Of a DNA stretch of 64,000 bases, positions 23,601-34,919 are shown piece by piece. Where the stretch lies: contig JALMGJ010000004.1 in the NCBI GenBank assembly GCA_023362775.1, positions 57,465,298 through 57,529,297 of the forward strand, given 5' to 3'. This DNA comes from Charina bottae. Its lineage: Eukaryota > Chordata > Lepidosauria > Squamata > Charinaidae. A program made the position numbers and the translations under genes. Within the stretch, counting starts at the first letter, position 1; each line of letters opens with the position of its first letter. The notes below the pieces were generated by a model. It was not told the origin of the DNA, did no database searches, and saw nothing but the letters and a program-made list of their open reading frames with translations.

Positions 23601-23965
23601 CAGAGCTTTCCAAACTGTGTGTCGCGACAAAAAAGTGTGTCACCACACACAGCGTGGTGTGTCGCCACACCACCCGGAAGCGGCGGCGCGCACGTGCATG
23701 GTGGCAGCGGCCGCTGCTGCCGCCGCCACCATGCACGCCCGCGCCGCCGCATGGCCCCCGTGCTGCTGCCGTGCGCGCCGCCGCACGCCCCCCCGCGCCG
23801 CCGCACGCCCCCCGCGCCGCTGGCGCATGGTCTCCTGTGTCGCCGCCGCGCACGCGCCACCACACACTCTCCTGTGTCCCCCGCCGCGCACGCACGCCCC
23901 CGCGCCGCCGCTGTGCCACCGCCACCACTGGCGTGTCGCCAGCAGCGGCACTTTGGAAAGCCCTG
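23601..23965. mobile_element. GC-rich hAT MITE
   Basis: A 365-bp non-autonomous hAT element. The left end CAGAGCTTTCCAAA and right end TTTGGAAAGCCCTG are terminal inverted repeats, and the perfect 8-bp duplication ACCTAGCC lies at 23593-23600 and 23966-23973. The interior is extremely GC- and CpG-rich (GCCGCC, CGCGCC and CACGC runs) in AT-rich surroundings, and has a short TGTGTCGC inverted pattern next to the left end. Long open frames cross it on both strands in several phases, but they encode low-complexity Ala/Arg/Pro/His text and I do not regard them as genes. Confidence 0.95.
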
Positions 23966-24007
23966 ACCTAGCCACAGGTGCAAGGTCACACAGCCACCCT
24001 AGAAACA

Positions 24008-24112
24008 TATTTAAGGATTCCCTTACAAACTTTGCTCAGACTGAAGAAGCTTCTTGGATAAGGAGCGAAACGTTTCCACTGAGAAAATAGAAATCCAGTT
24101 GACATGATTCAA
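24008..24112. repeat. Single arm of the 47.7-kb palindrome family
   Basis: About 105 bp from TTTAAGGATTCCCTTAC to ATTCAAGCTACAGA match one arm of the palindrome at 47720-47943 with only a few differences. It shows that the arm exists as a dispersed repeat unit. The core CTGAAGAAGC...GGAGCGAAAC keeps its internal hairpin through a G-U pair. Confidence 0.85.
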
Positions 24113-25820
24113 GCTACAGAGGGCCTTGAAAGCAAATTTGATGCCTAGAAAAGTGTTTCCAAAGAACCTCAGAAAAAGCATGTATGCCAGTGGGAGGTCA
24201 GACAATGCCACAGCAACTCCCCCTTTAGAAGGAGATGGGCAACCACAAGCCCACAGGGAAGCTGGCAGGAGCTAAAGGCAAGTGTCACAGAATCCCTTCT
24301 CAGCTGCCCGCAGTACTGACAAATGGGACCGGCCAGAGAAGATACCAATCAAGTGACTATAAGACGTTTGTGGGGATGGTAGAGGAGAGTATTAGGCATG
24401 AGGATTTAGAAACTGTACTAGATAAATAGAGGACTGAGAAATGGAAAATTGAATATAAGATATAAGAAATATAGCTACAGAGTAGAATTAATAATCTTAG
24501 AAATACAATGAAACTATAAAAATAAGTAAGACAATACATATTGAAGGTCAGCATAAGGAAATAAGTAAAAGCAAAAATGTGTAGAAAAGGGGGCATAGGT
24601 TAGGAATAACAATAGAATAGATTTCAAGGCTAAAAAGTATAAGGCATAGGAAGAGAAAATAAGAATATAAAACAATATAGGAGTACAGTGCAGAAAAAAT
24701 AATAAAAGACATTAGAAAACAAAAGACAGAAATATTATAATAGATGAGAAAGTACATCACTGCTTGATGTAAAACAATTTATTTTCCTTTTGTAATAAAA
24801 AATCTTCTCAAGGAGTTTGCCTGGGTCTGTACCATCTCCAGATCTATGACAGTCAGCTAGAGTTCTTTGGAATATGTTTAATTCAAAGTTTATTGCCATG
24901 ACTCATAAAGATCAATTCATGTAATAATTTCAGATATTGAACTCTGCATTGGACGTAGTCTCCTCCCTATCTGGTGCTATTGCTCACTGCCTTCCTAGGA
25001 AAGGTATTGACTTTACTTGCTTCAATCAATGAAAGGCTAACCAGTAGGCACATTGGCAGATCAAGATAGACAGGCAGATCTTGAAAAAAAATTGAAGGAA
25101 ATCAACAAAGCCTTTTTGGCAACTTCGAAGTCATATTGTGAGAATTCCTACTCTGTAACTGCAAGAGTATATTTGCCTCTGAATGTGCAGAACATATTGA
25201 CAACAGGGTGGAGTAAATGATTGCTTCTGCATTTGGATGATTTGTTGTGGGATCCAAAGTGTTCTCTTCGATTGATCCAAAGTGTGTTTGAATGCACAAG
25301 TATAGCAGAAGCGCACAATGAGAAGTAGACATATGTGCTATGCATGTTGATAAGTATTGTAACCATCCTAATGCTGGTATCTGTTGCTGCAGGATGGATC
25401 CAATGATCATTGCTGAAAAAAACTTTTTCTTTACTTGCTGGTATCTGCTACAAATTGAACTTGGAATAATTATTCTACAACATGCTTCCTGAGGAAGCTT
25501 CTCCATAGAATGCACAGTATTTATTAGTAGTCCCATGAATATATGGCTGTGATAATGGTAGAAGAACTAATAATCTGCCATTGGTAAGGAAACATAATCA
25601 GGATGACCAGAATCCCTTGCTTTCAGCTTCTTCATTCTAGTATTTCTGAGGTTGTGGATGAAATTCCATTTTGCATGACTAAAATACTGACTCTGGCACT
25701 GTAGTTAGCTCATAATTCCAGCCTGAGCAGAAGAACAAAAAGTCAAGAAATACAGAGACATAAAAAGGAGTCCCTGCTGCAACTGTTTTTTATCCTAAGG
25801 ATGTTACGGTATGGTATCCT
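24113..25820. other. No gene seen; A/G-skewed block
   Basis: Positions about 24420-24750 are strongly purine-rich on the plus strand, with few C or T. I cannot say whether this is a decayed repeat. The minus-strand frame at 25102-25536 (144 codons) has no recognisable domain. Confidence 0.4.
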
Positions 25821-25885
25821 CCGGAATGGGGGGAGATGGGCGGTGATATAAGTTAGAAATATAAATAAATAAATAAATATAAATG
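25821..25885 (+). mobile_element. L2-type 3' tail insertion
   Basis: CCGGAATGGGGGGAGATGGG, CGGTGATATAAG and AAATA repeats form a plus-strand L2 terminus with almost nothing upstream. Confidence 0.65.
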
Positions 25886-27180
25886 GCTATTGCATATCTA
25901 TATTTTGTTTTGTTTTGTGCTAAGACAGTGTTCTTTGATTTGTATACAGTGGAAATGAATCTCAAGTTCATAGCAGAAATATAATGTATCTGGATGTACA
26001 GTATTTGGTCAGGCCATAAGGTTAAATTTATCTCTGTATTCTATAATTATGGGGTATTTGAGGTTGGCATTTCAAGGCAGATTAATCACTGTTTAAGGAA
26101 TAGGAAAGGATGGAGGCATTTGGTTCTGATTTGTCTTTAGTTTCAGCAGTAGCCAGGAATTATGGGAGAAAAAAAAGACTATCTGGGCCTATTCCTCTGC
26201 TGTTTTGTGTGGTAACTAAGCTCAACACTATATACAGTATAAAACGTGTGTTTGTAGTAATGTTAATAATCTCACTCTATATAACTTAAGCTCATGCTTT
26301 ATTCCTGTCATTGGTTACATCAATGCATTATTCACCATCAAGTGGACTTTTGTTTTGTTTTTGCATTGCTTCCTAATACTTAAATTATTATGTAACGGTT
26401 TGATTAGGATTGCTGGTAGGAAATGAGATGCAGAGGTACAGATGTTTCTGTGGGAATACAGCAGAATTCTCATATCATCCAACCTGAAGAAAGCTACATT
26501 TCTTTATTCATATGTTATATGACTTCACAGCATCCTGTTCTCAAACTAATGTGAGGTCAATTCAGAGATTAATCACCAGGATACAGAATTCTCCAGTTGT
26601 TTCATGAATATTTTTTCAATTCTCCCGTAAAATGATTTATTTTGAATATTTTCTGGAGATACCAATTATAGTAGTTCTCACTACACTGGGACATTTGAAA
26701 ATAAATCTTCGACCAAAGGAGAGTGAAAGGTTATATCAGAGTAACAATTCCACACTTAAAATGAATGTGGAAATTGGGTGCAAGCCTATAGCTGCTAAAA
26801 ATTCAATTCATGGAAATAGATGACACTGTTATCTCTCATGAACGTCTCAGTATAATTTGCTTTTAACCATATATTTCTTTTAGTCATCTCTTTATAATAA
26901 GTCTAAAAGAAATATAATGCAATTAGCAGAGAACTTGATGAAACCAGTTTCTTGAGTTTTCCCCAGACACCTTGAATCAAAGTGAAAAATGCAGAGAATA
27001 GTTTTTTTAAAAAATGTGACTTAGGAAGCATACTTCTTTCTCTCTCTGTGTGTGCATACACACAAACACACACACAAAACATTAATCATCCATGAAATAT
27101 ATACATATGACACTGAAATCAGTTATAGTCAAAACTCTGGACTGTTTATTTAAAAAATACTATTATAATGTATATTATTC
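25886..27180. other. No feature recognised
   Basis: AT-rich spacer. A short CA-rich stretch lies near 27050-27080. I see nothing else that I can support. Confidence 0.4.
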
Positions 27181-27222
27181 TCCCCCCTCCCTCCCTCCCC
27201 CCCTCTCCCCCCCTCTCTCATA
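27181..27222. repeat. C/T-only tract
   Basis: About 40 bases of C and T only (CCCTCC and CTCTC runs). Confidence 0.85.
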
Positions 27223-27290
27223 AGCAGCCCATGGTTGTTTGGGAGTCAGATGGCCTATTAAATAGATAAACAAACAAACAAACACAAAAA
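27223..27290 (+). mobile_element. L2-type 3' tail insertion
   Basis: AGCAGCCCATGGTTGTTTGG, GAGTCAGATGGCCTATTAAA and TAGATAAACAAACAAACA form a plus-strand LINE terminus related to the L2 end, now with a CAAA tail. The preceding C/T tract may be part of the target. Confidence 0.5.
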
Positions 27291-30121
27291 TATAAATATA
27301 ACAAACACATAGAAGATAGAAATCTTTTATATCTTCTTCCACCCCCCTCTCATATGTAATATTTTTTGTATCCATTTTATTCCAGTTGCAAAATCTTTAA
27401 ATTAAGGGTATGCATTAAGAACACAATCCTGTTGGGGCCTGAATTTCTGAAAACAACATGATTTAAATCTAAGAGAAAGCTGTACTGTCTGTCCAGGATT
27501 CAAGTCTGAAGGGAGATTCATACTTTCCCTAACCAGCATACAAGTAGGTGTATTGTTAAAAACTTGTTTAGAGACATAGGAAATTATTTTGAAAAGTTTT
27601 GAAGCCTGCCTGATTTCAGATGTTTTGAGTTAGAACTTTGATAAAAAATAAAAATAAATATTTTTGATTTTGGCAGAATTACAGTAAATAACACTTAGCT
27701 TCTACTTCCATGGGGATACATTTCAAACAGATACACTGGGGGTTGGGAGTTTGCAAAAAGAATCTTTATAAATTGGAGGCATACAATTATTAATTTTCTC
27801 TGATTCATTGGCTGGCATTGTCAGTGGAAGTGGAAATGCTACATTTCAATAAAAACATGATTACAAAAGCATAAGGGGAAAACAAAACAAAACATAGTTT
27901 TATTTTAAAAAATGCATTTTGAAAGCATGAAAATCAGACTCTTGGTTCCAGTTTAATGAATTCAGGTCTTGTCATGGAGCACTTGATGGAGTCACCGAAT
28001 TGGTCAAAAGCAGCTCACTTTAAATTGGGGATTTAGGATTTGGATGTATCTAATACATATTCCATTGTATATTTTTATATATACTTCTGGCAAAAGTTGA
28101 AAAAGAAAAGTCTGCATTAAAAGTAATAATATAAATATGTAGCTGTTATTTAACATGACACTTGTGGTATAGTATTTTCACAAAATACTTCTTTACAAAC
28201 TATACATTTAATGTGGATATTTGATTTTAAAAAGTTCTTTCATGTGTTATAAATAAAAAATGCTATGATGGCAGTAGAATTCTTATGTTTACAAAATATA
28301 CTTTGTTCGTTTCATTTATAGTCACATGTCTAGTTGTGAAAATGTAATAAATTCTCTCATCCAAAATGTCTTCCGTGGGAATTTGCTGACTGAAATTAAA
28401 GGATGACACACATTTTATAGAGGAGATATAGGAATAATGGTAAGAACTATATTTTTGTAATTAGGATAAAAAGAGGTTCTAGCAGCTTGAGTTTTTTAAT
28501 GCAAAACAAGGACCTCTCAAAATGAGGTTTTAGTTTATGAAATAATCATTCCACTCGCAGTTGCATTTTTTTTCAAGTGAGTGAGAGAAAAAAATGAATT
28601 ACCTTGTCAGTTATTTATTGATGTTTAACTCTATTTTATCTTTAATATTTTAACCAATATAAACATTGTGTTTGACAAAAAAATCTATCTATCTCATGAA
28701 CACTGTGACAAAAAATCTATCTCTACATTTCTATTTACATTGAACATTTATTTATTTATTTCAGATTTGAATAAAAATCTGCAGCAGTGACTTTTTTTAA
28801 AAAAAATCTAAACAGAATTGCAATAAATGTGTCAGAATATTTTCAGTTACTGCACAACTTCTCTGTGCCCATATTTCTTTGTGCAAGTTCCAGCATTAGT
28901 ATGGAACAGGGTTATAAAGTGTAGTAAGGTTCACTGCCTGGTGCCATATTGGACTGGGTGGCTGTTTACAATACTTTCTATACATTATGCTGAAAGAAGC
29001 ACTGAGTAAGCTTCAGCAAGACTAATAGTATTTGTGTATGTGTATAGAGAAGCTGTAGGGAGATAAGGCAAAAGCTGTTTGTCCTTGCATTATAGATTGT
29101 TAGGGCAATGATACATGCTGTTCAGAGGCAACCAGTAGCACCTCAAAGTATCTGGAAGCTTCCAGATGTGGGAGAATAAGATGTCTATTTAAATATGTCA
29201 ATGACATTTTCCATCTACTCAATAAGAAATAATGGGTTAGGATTATATAATTGTATAATTCAGACTGAGTTTCATCCCTCTATCTTCAGCTACTTTAAAA
29301 ATTAAATTGTTTTGTCCACACATAACATTTACAACATGGGCTGGCTTCATACAATGTTTTTAACCTTAATTCCAACTTCTGGGTTCACACAGCTTACTAT
29401 GCCTATTACTATGCCTTTCTCATAAACTGATGTGATGATCTAATTCCCATGGCATGCTAAGACTATGGATGGATCCTCTCAACATGCTGAACCTCAAACT
29501 ACCCAATGTATTTTACTTCACCTAATATTGTGCATATTCAATTCTGATAAAGGTTGCTGAGTATAGTGTCTTTTAAAAAGTAATCTATATGGAATTCTAC
29601 AGATAACAGTGCAATCCTATGCAATCTTATCAGTAATCCTCACTAAACATAATGGTGTTTTAATGACTACCCAAGACTGAACCGCAGGAGACTGGAACAA
29701 TTAAAATAATGCTTCTCCATCATTCTTCTTTCTGACACGTATACTGTAACTGCTTTTTCTGCCTTAACTCTATATGTGTCCACTTGGGTCAGAAGTCTTG
29801 GGTGATCATGAGATAATTTTACCAACAGAGTTCTCCAACCAGGAACTGTAGTTCAGTAAGACATTGCAGATAATAACAGTTCCTTAGGTGTTCAGCTAAA
29901 AGAACCCTCTACAGAATTACATTTTTGCAGCAGGAAGCTCTATAGTTCGTGCCCCAGTAGTTATGACGGAGCTGAGAGAAAAAAAAAAACTTTTGCTGAT
30001 TTTAGAGAGATAAAAGAACACAGAGAACAAGGAAGAATCATAGAAAAGCATCATTCACTTCTCCAAGGAAGCTTAGTGTGCTTATACAGCCATCCTAACT
30101 GCAGCAGGGCCTTTCTCTGTT
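27291..30121. other. No gene seen over 2.8 kb
   Basis: AT-rich sequence with no recognised repeat or exon. A short duplicated AAAAAATCTATCTAT motif occurs near 28676-28725. Confidence 0.4.
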
Positions 30122-30125
30122 TTTT

Positions 30126-30160
<35 letters not shown>

Positions 30161-30611
30161 TTTTGATATTTATACCCCGCCTATTCCCTCCCTAATGGAG
30201 GACTCTAGGCGGCTTACAAGCATATATACATTAGTTATACAATTCACCATTTTAACCGCGCATGAGGGGAGGGGGTAAGGCTCTTTCAGGCTCTGGACTA
30301 CATTCCCAGGATGCCTTGAGCCGGCTGCTGACGTCCTGTAGCTGTTGCATCCGGGTCTGTCATCACCGCCGCCATTCGATCTTCCTCCGATCCTTTCCTC
30401 CGGTGGTGCCGACTTCCCAACAGGACGCCAGCAAATTAGCCTACTTAAGGTGGTACCCATTTATCTACTTGCAAAGGTTTCGAACTGTTGGGTTGACAGG
30501 AGCTGGGACTAGCAACGAGAGCTCACCTTGTTACGCGGGGTTCGAACTGCAGACCTTCTGATCTGCAGCCTACAGCTCAGCAGTTTAACCTGGTGAGCCA
30601 CCGCGTCCCAT
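30122..30611 (-). mobile_element. Composite tRNA-headed SINE with L2 tail
   Basis: Read on the minus strand from 30611. The head has an A-box-like TGGCTCACCAGG (30589-30600) and a B-box-like AGTTCGAACCC (30538-30548), followed by a body ending near 30420. Next comes a GC-rich middle (30260-30420) that includes ACTACATTCCCAGGATGC. Last is an L2 3' end (TAAGCCGCCTAGAGTCCTCC, GGGGTATAAATATC) with (AAAT)n. The order of promoter head, unique middle and LINE tail is that of a SINE mobilised by L2. It could instead be two adjacent insertions. The head family differs from the Sauria-type SINE. Confidence 0.7.
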
Positions 30612-31734
30612 TTATAGTCAGATCCTCCCGATTTCCATGTAAGGGAAATCTCTGCTTGGCTTAGCCTATTGTCTTTTGATAGAAATAGCATAGGTGACTA
30701 AGTCAATCATTTACTGAAATTAAATTACCAGATTTTTGAATGGATACAGTGAAGGAGAAGAGAATTTTAGATTTTTCTATGCTAATTTTTCTGCTGAGAT
30801 ATTTGCATACAACTCATTTTACACTCAATTGTTTTGTTCTCCTGACAGCTGTGTTTGCACACCTGCCTTCTCCCATGGTTTAATTGAATTTTGTCCTCTG
30901 TTGGATCAATGTATGTTGTGCACAATATTTTAGGGAATATTGCATTTGCTTTACTAAGCAAACAGTTATAGTTCTCATTTCCTTTCAGAGATGCTTACAT
31001 TAGGAGTTTATTTTGAAACTTGACATATATAATTATCTGATTTTCTCTCCACACAATGATTTTCTTTCTTTTCAAAACAGGATGCATGGTAAATATATAG
31101 TCTTTTCTGCCTCTAGATGATGTAAGAATCTTTCATGCCAGCTTAACATTTTTCTCTCATTTTTAAACTGCCCTCTGTACTGTGACTTTTAATTACTATC
31201 CTCCTTAGGATATAATATCAATACTTTAAAAATTTATTTTTCTATTTATTGATACCAAATTGTAATTTCTGACTGAATCTGTCCAAAGTGTCACATAATT
31301 ACATGCTGTCATTCATATATATATATATACATACATACATACATACATACATACATACTTTGTCTCTTAACTCAATTAAGAATCTAGGAAACAAAGCCTT
31401 TTAAGCTATGTAACTAATTAAATGTTTCTGTGGTAGGATGCTAGTAAGATACTTTCCTCACCCTAACCCTAAATCTTTCCAACAAAATTAGGCCTTAGGT
31501 TCAGATTCAGTTTATGAAGTGTGTTCCAGGAAGATATGGGTTTCCACCATTTTTATCCATTGTCTTAGAATTTTGTACCTTTACCCAGGGGCCAGAGTCA
31601 TTACACATGGTTTTCTTTCTTGACGTATTATGTTATATCGTGGCACCAGTCAAGGATGCCATCTGTCTCCTTTAATTTTTAAACTGGTTGTCAAATCCTT
31701 AGATTCTCTCTTTAGACAATCTCAATTATTATTG
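30612..31734. other. No gene seen; one microsatellite
   Basis: AT-rich spacer containing the AT/ACAT microsatellite at 31314-31362. Two CCCTAA units near 31460 are too short to mean anything. Confidence 0.4.
31314..31362. repeat. (AT)n(ACAT)n microsatellite
   Basis: An AT run followed by about eight ACAT units. Confidence 0.95.
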
Positions 31735-31862
31735 TCATTTGTGTGGGGAGAGTACCTTTGAGTCCATCTTGACTCCTGGACTAGTCCCTGCAGTTTTCTT
31801 GGCATGATTTTCAGACGTAGTTTGTCACTGCCTTCTTCCTAGGGCTGAGAGACTGGCCAATG
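31735..31862 (-). mobile_element. Sauria-type SINE 3' part, minus strand
   Basis: GAGTCCATCTTGACTCCTGG, CCCTGCAGTTTTCTTGGCAT and CTTCTTCCTAGGGCTGAGAG are the complement of the Bov-B-like SINE tail seen at 19746 and 21286. The tRNA head is missing. Confidence 0.8.
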
Positions 31863-32063
31863 ATACTCAGCTCCCTTCAGTTAAGGAATGAATTCAGGAT
31901 GTGTCTTACACATTTTTGAAAGTCCTCATATTTTAAAGATAAGAAGAAACAATATATTTCTATATGATCTAGATTTAATGATAAATTTAAGGACTGAAAT
32001 AATTCCATATTGATACTAAATGGATACTATATTGATTTTATTAGTTTTTTCCTTTTATCTCTA

Positions 32064-32800
32064 ATAGCCTATTAATTTATTTTATTTATTTATTTATCAA
32101 ATTTCTATCACCGCCCATCTCCCTCCTCAGAAGGGACTCTGGGCGGTTTACAATAAGATAATTTATTAAAACAATAAGCATAAAATATAAATACATTATA
32201 TAAAATATAATAAAATTATTAATAATTATAAAATCAGAATAAAATCCAAGTGACAAAAGTGGCAAAAAGGTCTAACTCAGTCCATGTGTGTGAGGAGCAC
32301 TCTAAGGCACTACCCATCCCCAAGAGTAACTATTCCCTTCCCGGCCCCAAGCAAGGTGGCAAAGCCAAGTTTTCAGGTTCCTCCGGAAGGTCAGGAGTGA
32401 TGGGGCTAACCTCACCTCCAGGGGCAGGATGTTCCAGAGGGCGGGAGCTACTGCAGAGAAGGCTTGTCTCCTGGACCCTGCCAGATGGAATTCTCTTACA
32501 GATGGGGTCCGCAGCATGCCCTCTCTGCATGATTGGGTGGGACGGGTTTATGTATTGGGGATGAGGTGGTCCCTCAGATAACCTGGCCCCATGCCATGTA
32601 GGGCTTTAAAAGTGATAACCGACACCTTGAATTGGACCCGGAAGCAGAATGGTACCCAATGCAGCTCGCATAATCTTTGAGCAGGAGTTGTGAGTCCAGT
32701 AGGACCCCCAGATCCCACACCGGGTCTGTCTGGGGCAGTGCAACCCCATCCAGAACAAAAGATGATAATGTCCCGGATACGGACATTATCCCAGATATTT
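32064..32800 (-). mobile_element. L2-clade LINE, 5'-truncated and internally deleted
   Basis: A minus-strand L2. The tail (TTATTTATTTATTTATCAAA, then TCACCGCCCATCTCCC) is at the left. Coding text follows: LKTWLCHLAWG, WNILPLEVRLAP and SVREFHLAGSRRQAFSAVAP. Near 32668 it jumps from the text that encodes LHWVP directly to LLDSQLLLK and FVLDGVALPQTDPVWDLG, so about 350 bp seen in the 7-kb and 51-kb copies are deleted. The 5' junction near 32764-32790 is a small hairpin. Confidence 0.85.
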
Positions 32801-34453
32801 GGGAGAAGAATATGTGTAGCCTTCTAAAATAAATCAAAATAAATATAATAAAGGGCTGCTCTGATAGTGCAAGCTCTAAAGGTTGCCATTGGATCAACAG
32901 CATACCCATAGTTGGCCTGGAGACTGGTTCACTCTGCCTCTAGTAAGGTGAATATTCCTCTTTTTGAAGTTAAATAGCAAGAGAGGAATTTAACTGATGC
33001 ATTTCCCCCTTTTCAATTTCCTAGGAGCTAGCTAGCTGAGGGGAAGAAAAGAATTTCTGCAGGATTATGGTGTAAGAGTCAGGAAGGAAAAGTCTTGGTG
33101 AAGAGAGAGCCCCTTATACCAGATCCCCTTATACCAAGAAAGAGAAAAGTATCACATGAGGAAGGGTTAGAAGAGATGGTTGGCCTACTGGGTGGTCCTA
33201 CTGGATTCATTCTAGTTCCACTTACAGTTTCTTTAGCTCTGCTCATTGATGGCATACAGCTTCCAACCTATGACAGAATTCGGCCTTAATTTTTTTAAAA
33301 AAGTTTGCCATCTCTACTATAAGGATAGGATCTGCAGTTCTGATGAATCATTTCTTTTTCATCTTGTTTTCCAGGATTAAGGATTCTCTGACATGCAAAT
33401 TTATTTTCATTACACTTAAGTGAGTTTTACTCTTCAATTACCCGCAAAACTTTTTATCTTATTTTTCAATGCTGTTCCTATTCAATATTATGACAGAGAA
33501 GGAAAAAGTGAGGGTACTTTGCTTGCCAAAGACATTTACCTAGGTAATTTGATTCACATTTACTTTCCACACTGCCAGTGCTTTGTTCTCATAGCTCAGT
33601 TTTATGCCAACCAAATTGATGACTCTGATATATGATCCCTTCCCAGGATAGGATCTGTGAAGTCTCACTTTTCTTATAGTGAGAAAAGCTCATCTGTTTG
33701 TGTCCTTGCAAGGAGTAAGAAATCAGATTGTATGACCCCCTTTGTTAGTCAACCTTCACCAGTTACTTGCTCACTGACATATTGACAAGAATGTTTTATG
33801 ATCTGATTTTTATTGCTTATTAGGTAGTTCATCTGCTTCTCTTCCTGAATTGATTGCTTAGAGCAAGACCCTTTGCTCTTTGCAAGCAGCAAGGGCTGGA
33901 GAATGGTGGAATGTGTCATTTTCTTTTGAAGACAGTTTGAAGTCTGCAGACTATAAAATTAGCTCTTTCCTGTACAATAAAATATGAAACTTCCTTGAAA
34001 AAATTACTGCTTTAGTCATCTTTCTCATTTTTGAGGCCTAGTATAGAAATTACAGGAACCTTTTGATAGAACCTTGGGCCATGGAAAAGGGTTTGGGATG
34101 GTTTATATTAAGGCTGGGAATAAACATTGAACATCTTTATATCTCTACATCTCAGCATAATCCTTGATGGCAAATAGAAGTGTGCAAGTCACTAAAGATC
34201 CACATTAGGAGGGCAACATTCCAATCTAGCACAATTTTTAAAATATTGCATATGAAGATTCTTGTAACATGGAGATGTCATAAACATCTTCCTCTACTTA
34301 TGTAACTGTTGACATAAATAGACTAATAACTTTTATTTTTTAAAAAAAAATATTGAAATCACCCTGCTTTTGTTGTTTGAGATGTAAGTTTCTGTAGTTC
34401 AGGCTTTTAAAATAAATCTGCCTGATATAAGTACTTTAAAAGCCTGTTTGTAT
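32801..34453. other. No gene seen
   Basis: Unassigned flanking DNA up to the chromovirus. Short open frames at 33095-33289 and 33420-33635 show no recognisable domain. Confidence 0.4.
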
Positions 34454-34458
34454 ACAGC

Positions 34459-34815
34459 TGTCAGGGTTCATGTCTATGAATCCTGCCATTAGGATCTATA
34501 ATAGCTTAGTGCTTGTATAGTAGTTGGGAGGGGGAATGACAGTTGAGTGTTATGTCTGCTGCTGGAAGCTAGAGACAGCTAGGCCAAGGTCACGCACCTG
34601 CAAAGGAGAGGAGATGGGACCGTTTGCTCCATGAGATCATCGCTGGTGAATTGGCGCGCAAAGGGAAGGGTTAAGAGAGCATAGTTTGGCGGGAATCAGT
34701 ATTCAAGTCTTTAGGAGTGCTTCAATGAACATGTATCCTAAATAAAGCTTTATCTGCATTTCAATGAATTGCATGGAGAAGTGTTTATTGGGACATTGTT
34801 GTTGAGATCATCACA
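34459..34815 (+). repeat. 5' LTR of chromovirus
   Basis: It starts TGTCAGGGTTCATG and ends GATCATCACA. A TATA-like TTAAGAG lies at 34671-34677 and a polyadenylation signal AATAAA at 34741-34746. If transcription starts at 34701 (see the primer site), U3 is 34459-34700 and R begins 30 bp after the TATA-like box. Confidence 0.97.
34671..34712 (+). promoter_or_regulatory. Predicted LTR core promoter and RNA start
   Basis: TTAAGAG at 34671 is a TATA variant 30 bp upstream of 34701. ATTCAAGTCTTT at 34701-34712 is the exact complement of the primer site, which in self-priming elements marks the first bases of the transcript. The start site is inferred from these two signals agreeing. Confidence 0.6.
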
Positions 34816-34816
34816 G

Positions 34817-34828
34817 AAAGACTTGAAT
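34817..34828 (+). promoter_or_regulatory. Self-primer binding site
   Basis: AAAGACTTGAAT starts one base after the 5' LTR and is perfectly complementary over 12 bases to 34701-34712 in R, with mismatches on both sides. In Tf1 and sushi-type chromoviruses the RNA 5' end folds back and primes reverse transcription at such a site, instead of a tRNA. I did not compare it with all tRNA 3' ends. Confidence 0.7.
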
Positions 34829-34919
34829 CTACAATCCAGTCGGTTTATCCTGAGGTTACAAGTGGTAACTCCATTTAGTGCCTCCTGAGTGAGAATCGGC
34901 TTGTCCAAGCAACTTCAGC

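Noticed and set aside
23223..23966. 247-codon plus-strand open frame, with others of up to 258 codons on the minus strand
   Set aside because: They overlap in several phases on both strands and owe their length to the stop-poor GC-rich MITE. The translated text there is Ala/Arg/Pro/His of low complexity, and the part before 23600 has no known domain.
25102..25536. 144-codon minus-strand open frame
   Set aside because: No domain, no repeat homology that I can see, and no splice or promoter context. Probably chance.
30170..30561. Overlapping 96- and 99-codon frames with GC-rich composition, which could suggest a first exon with CpG-rich promoter
   Set aside because: The sequence is explained by the tRNA-headed SINE and its L2 tail. 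The ZNF143-like motif lies within that element.
31455..31475. CCCTAACCCTAA, and TTAGGGTTAGG near 44017
   Set aside because: Two telomere-like units each, which is expected by chance in a window of this size. They are not interstitial telomere arrays.
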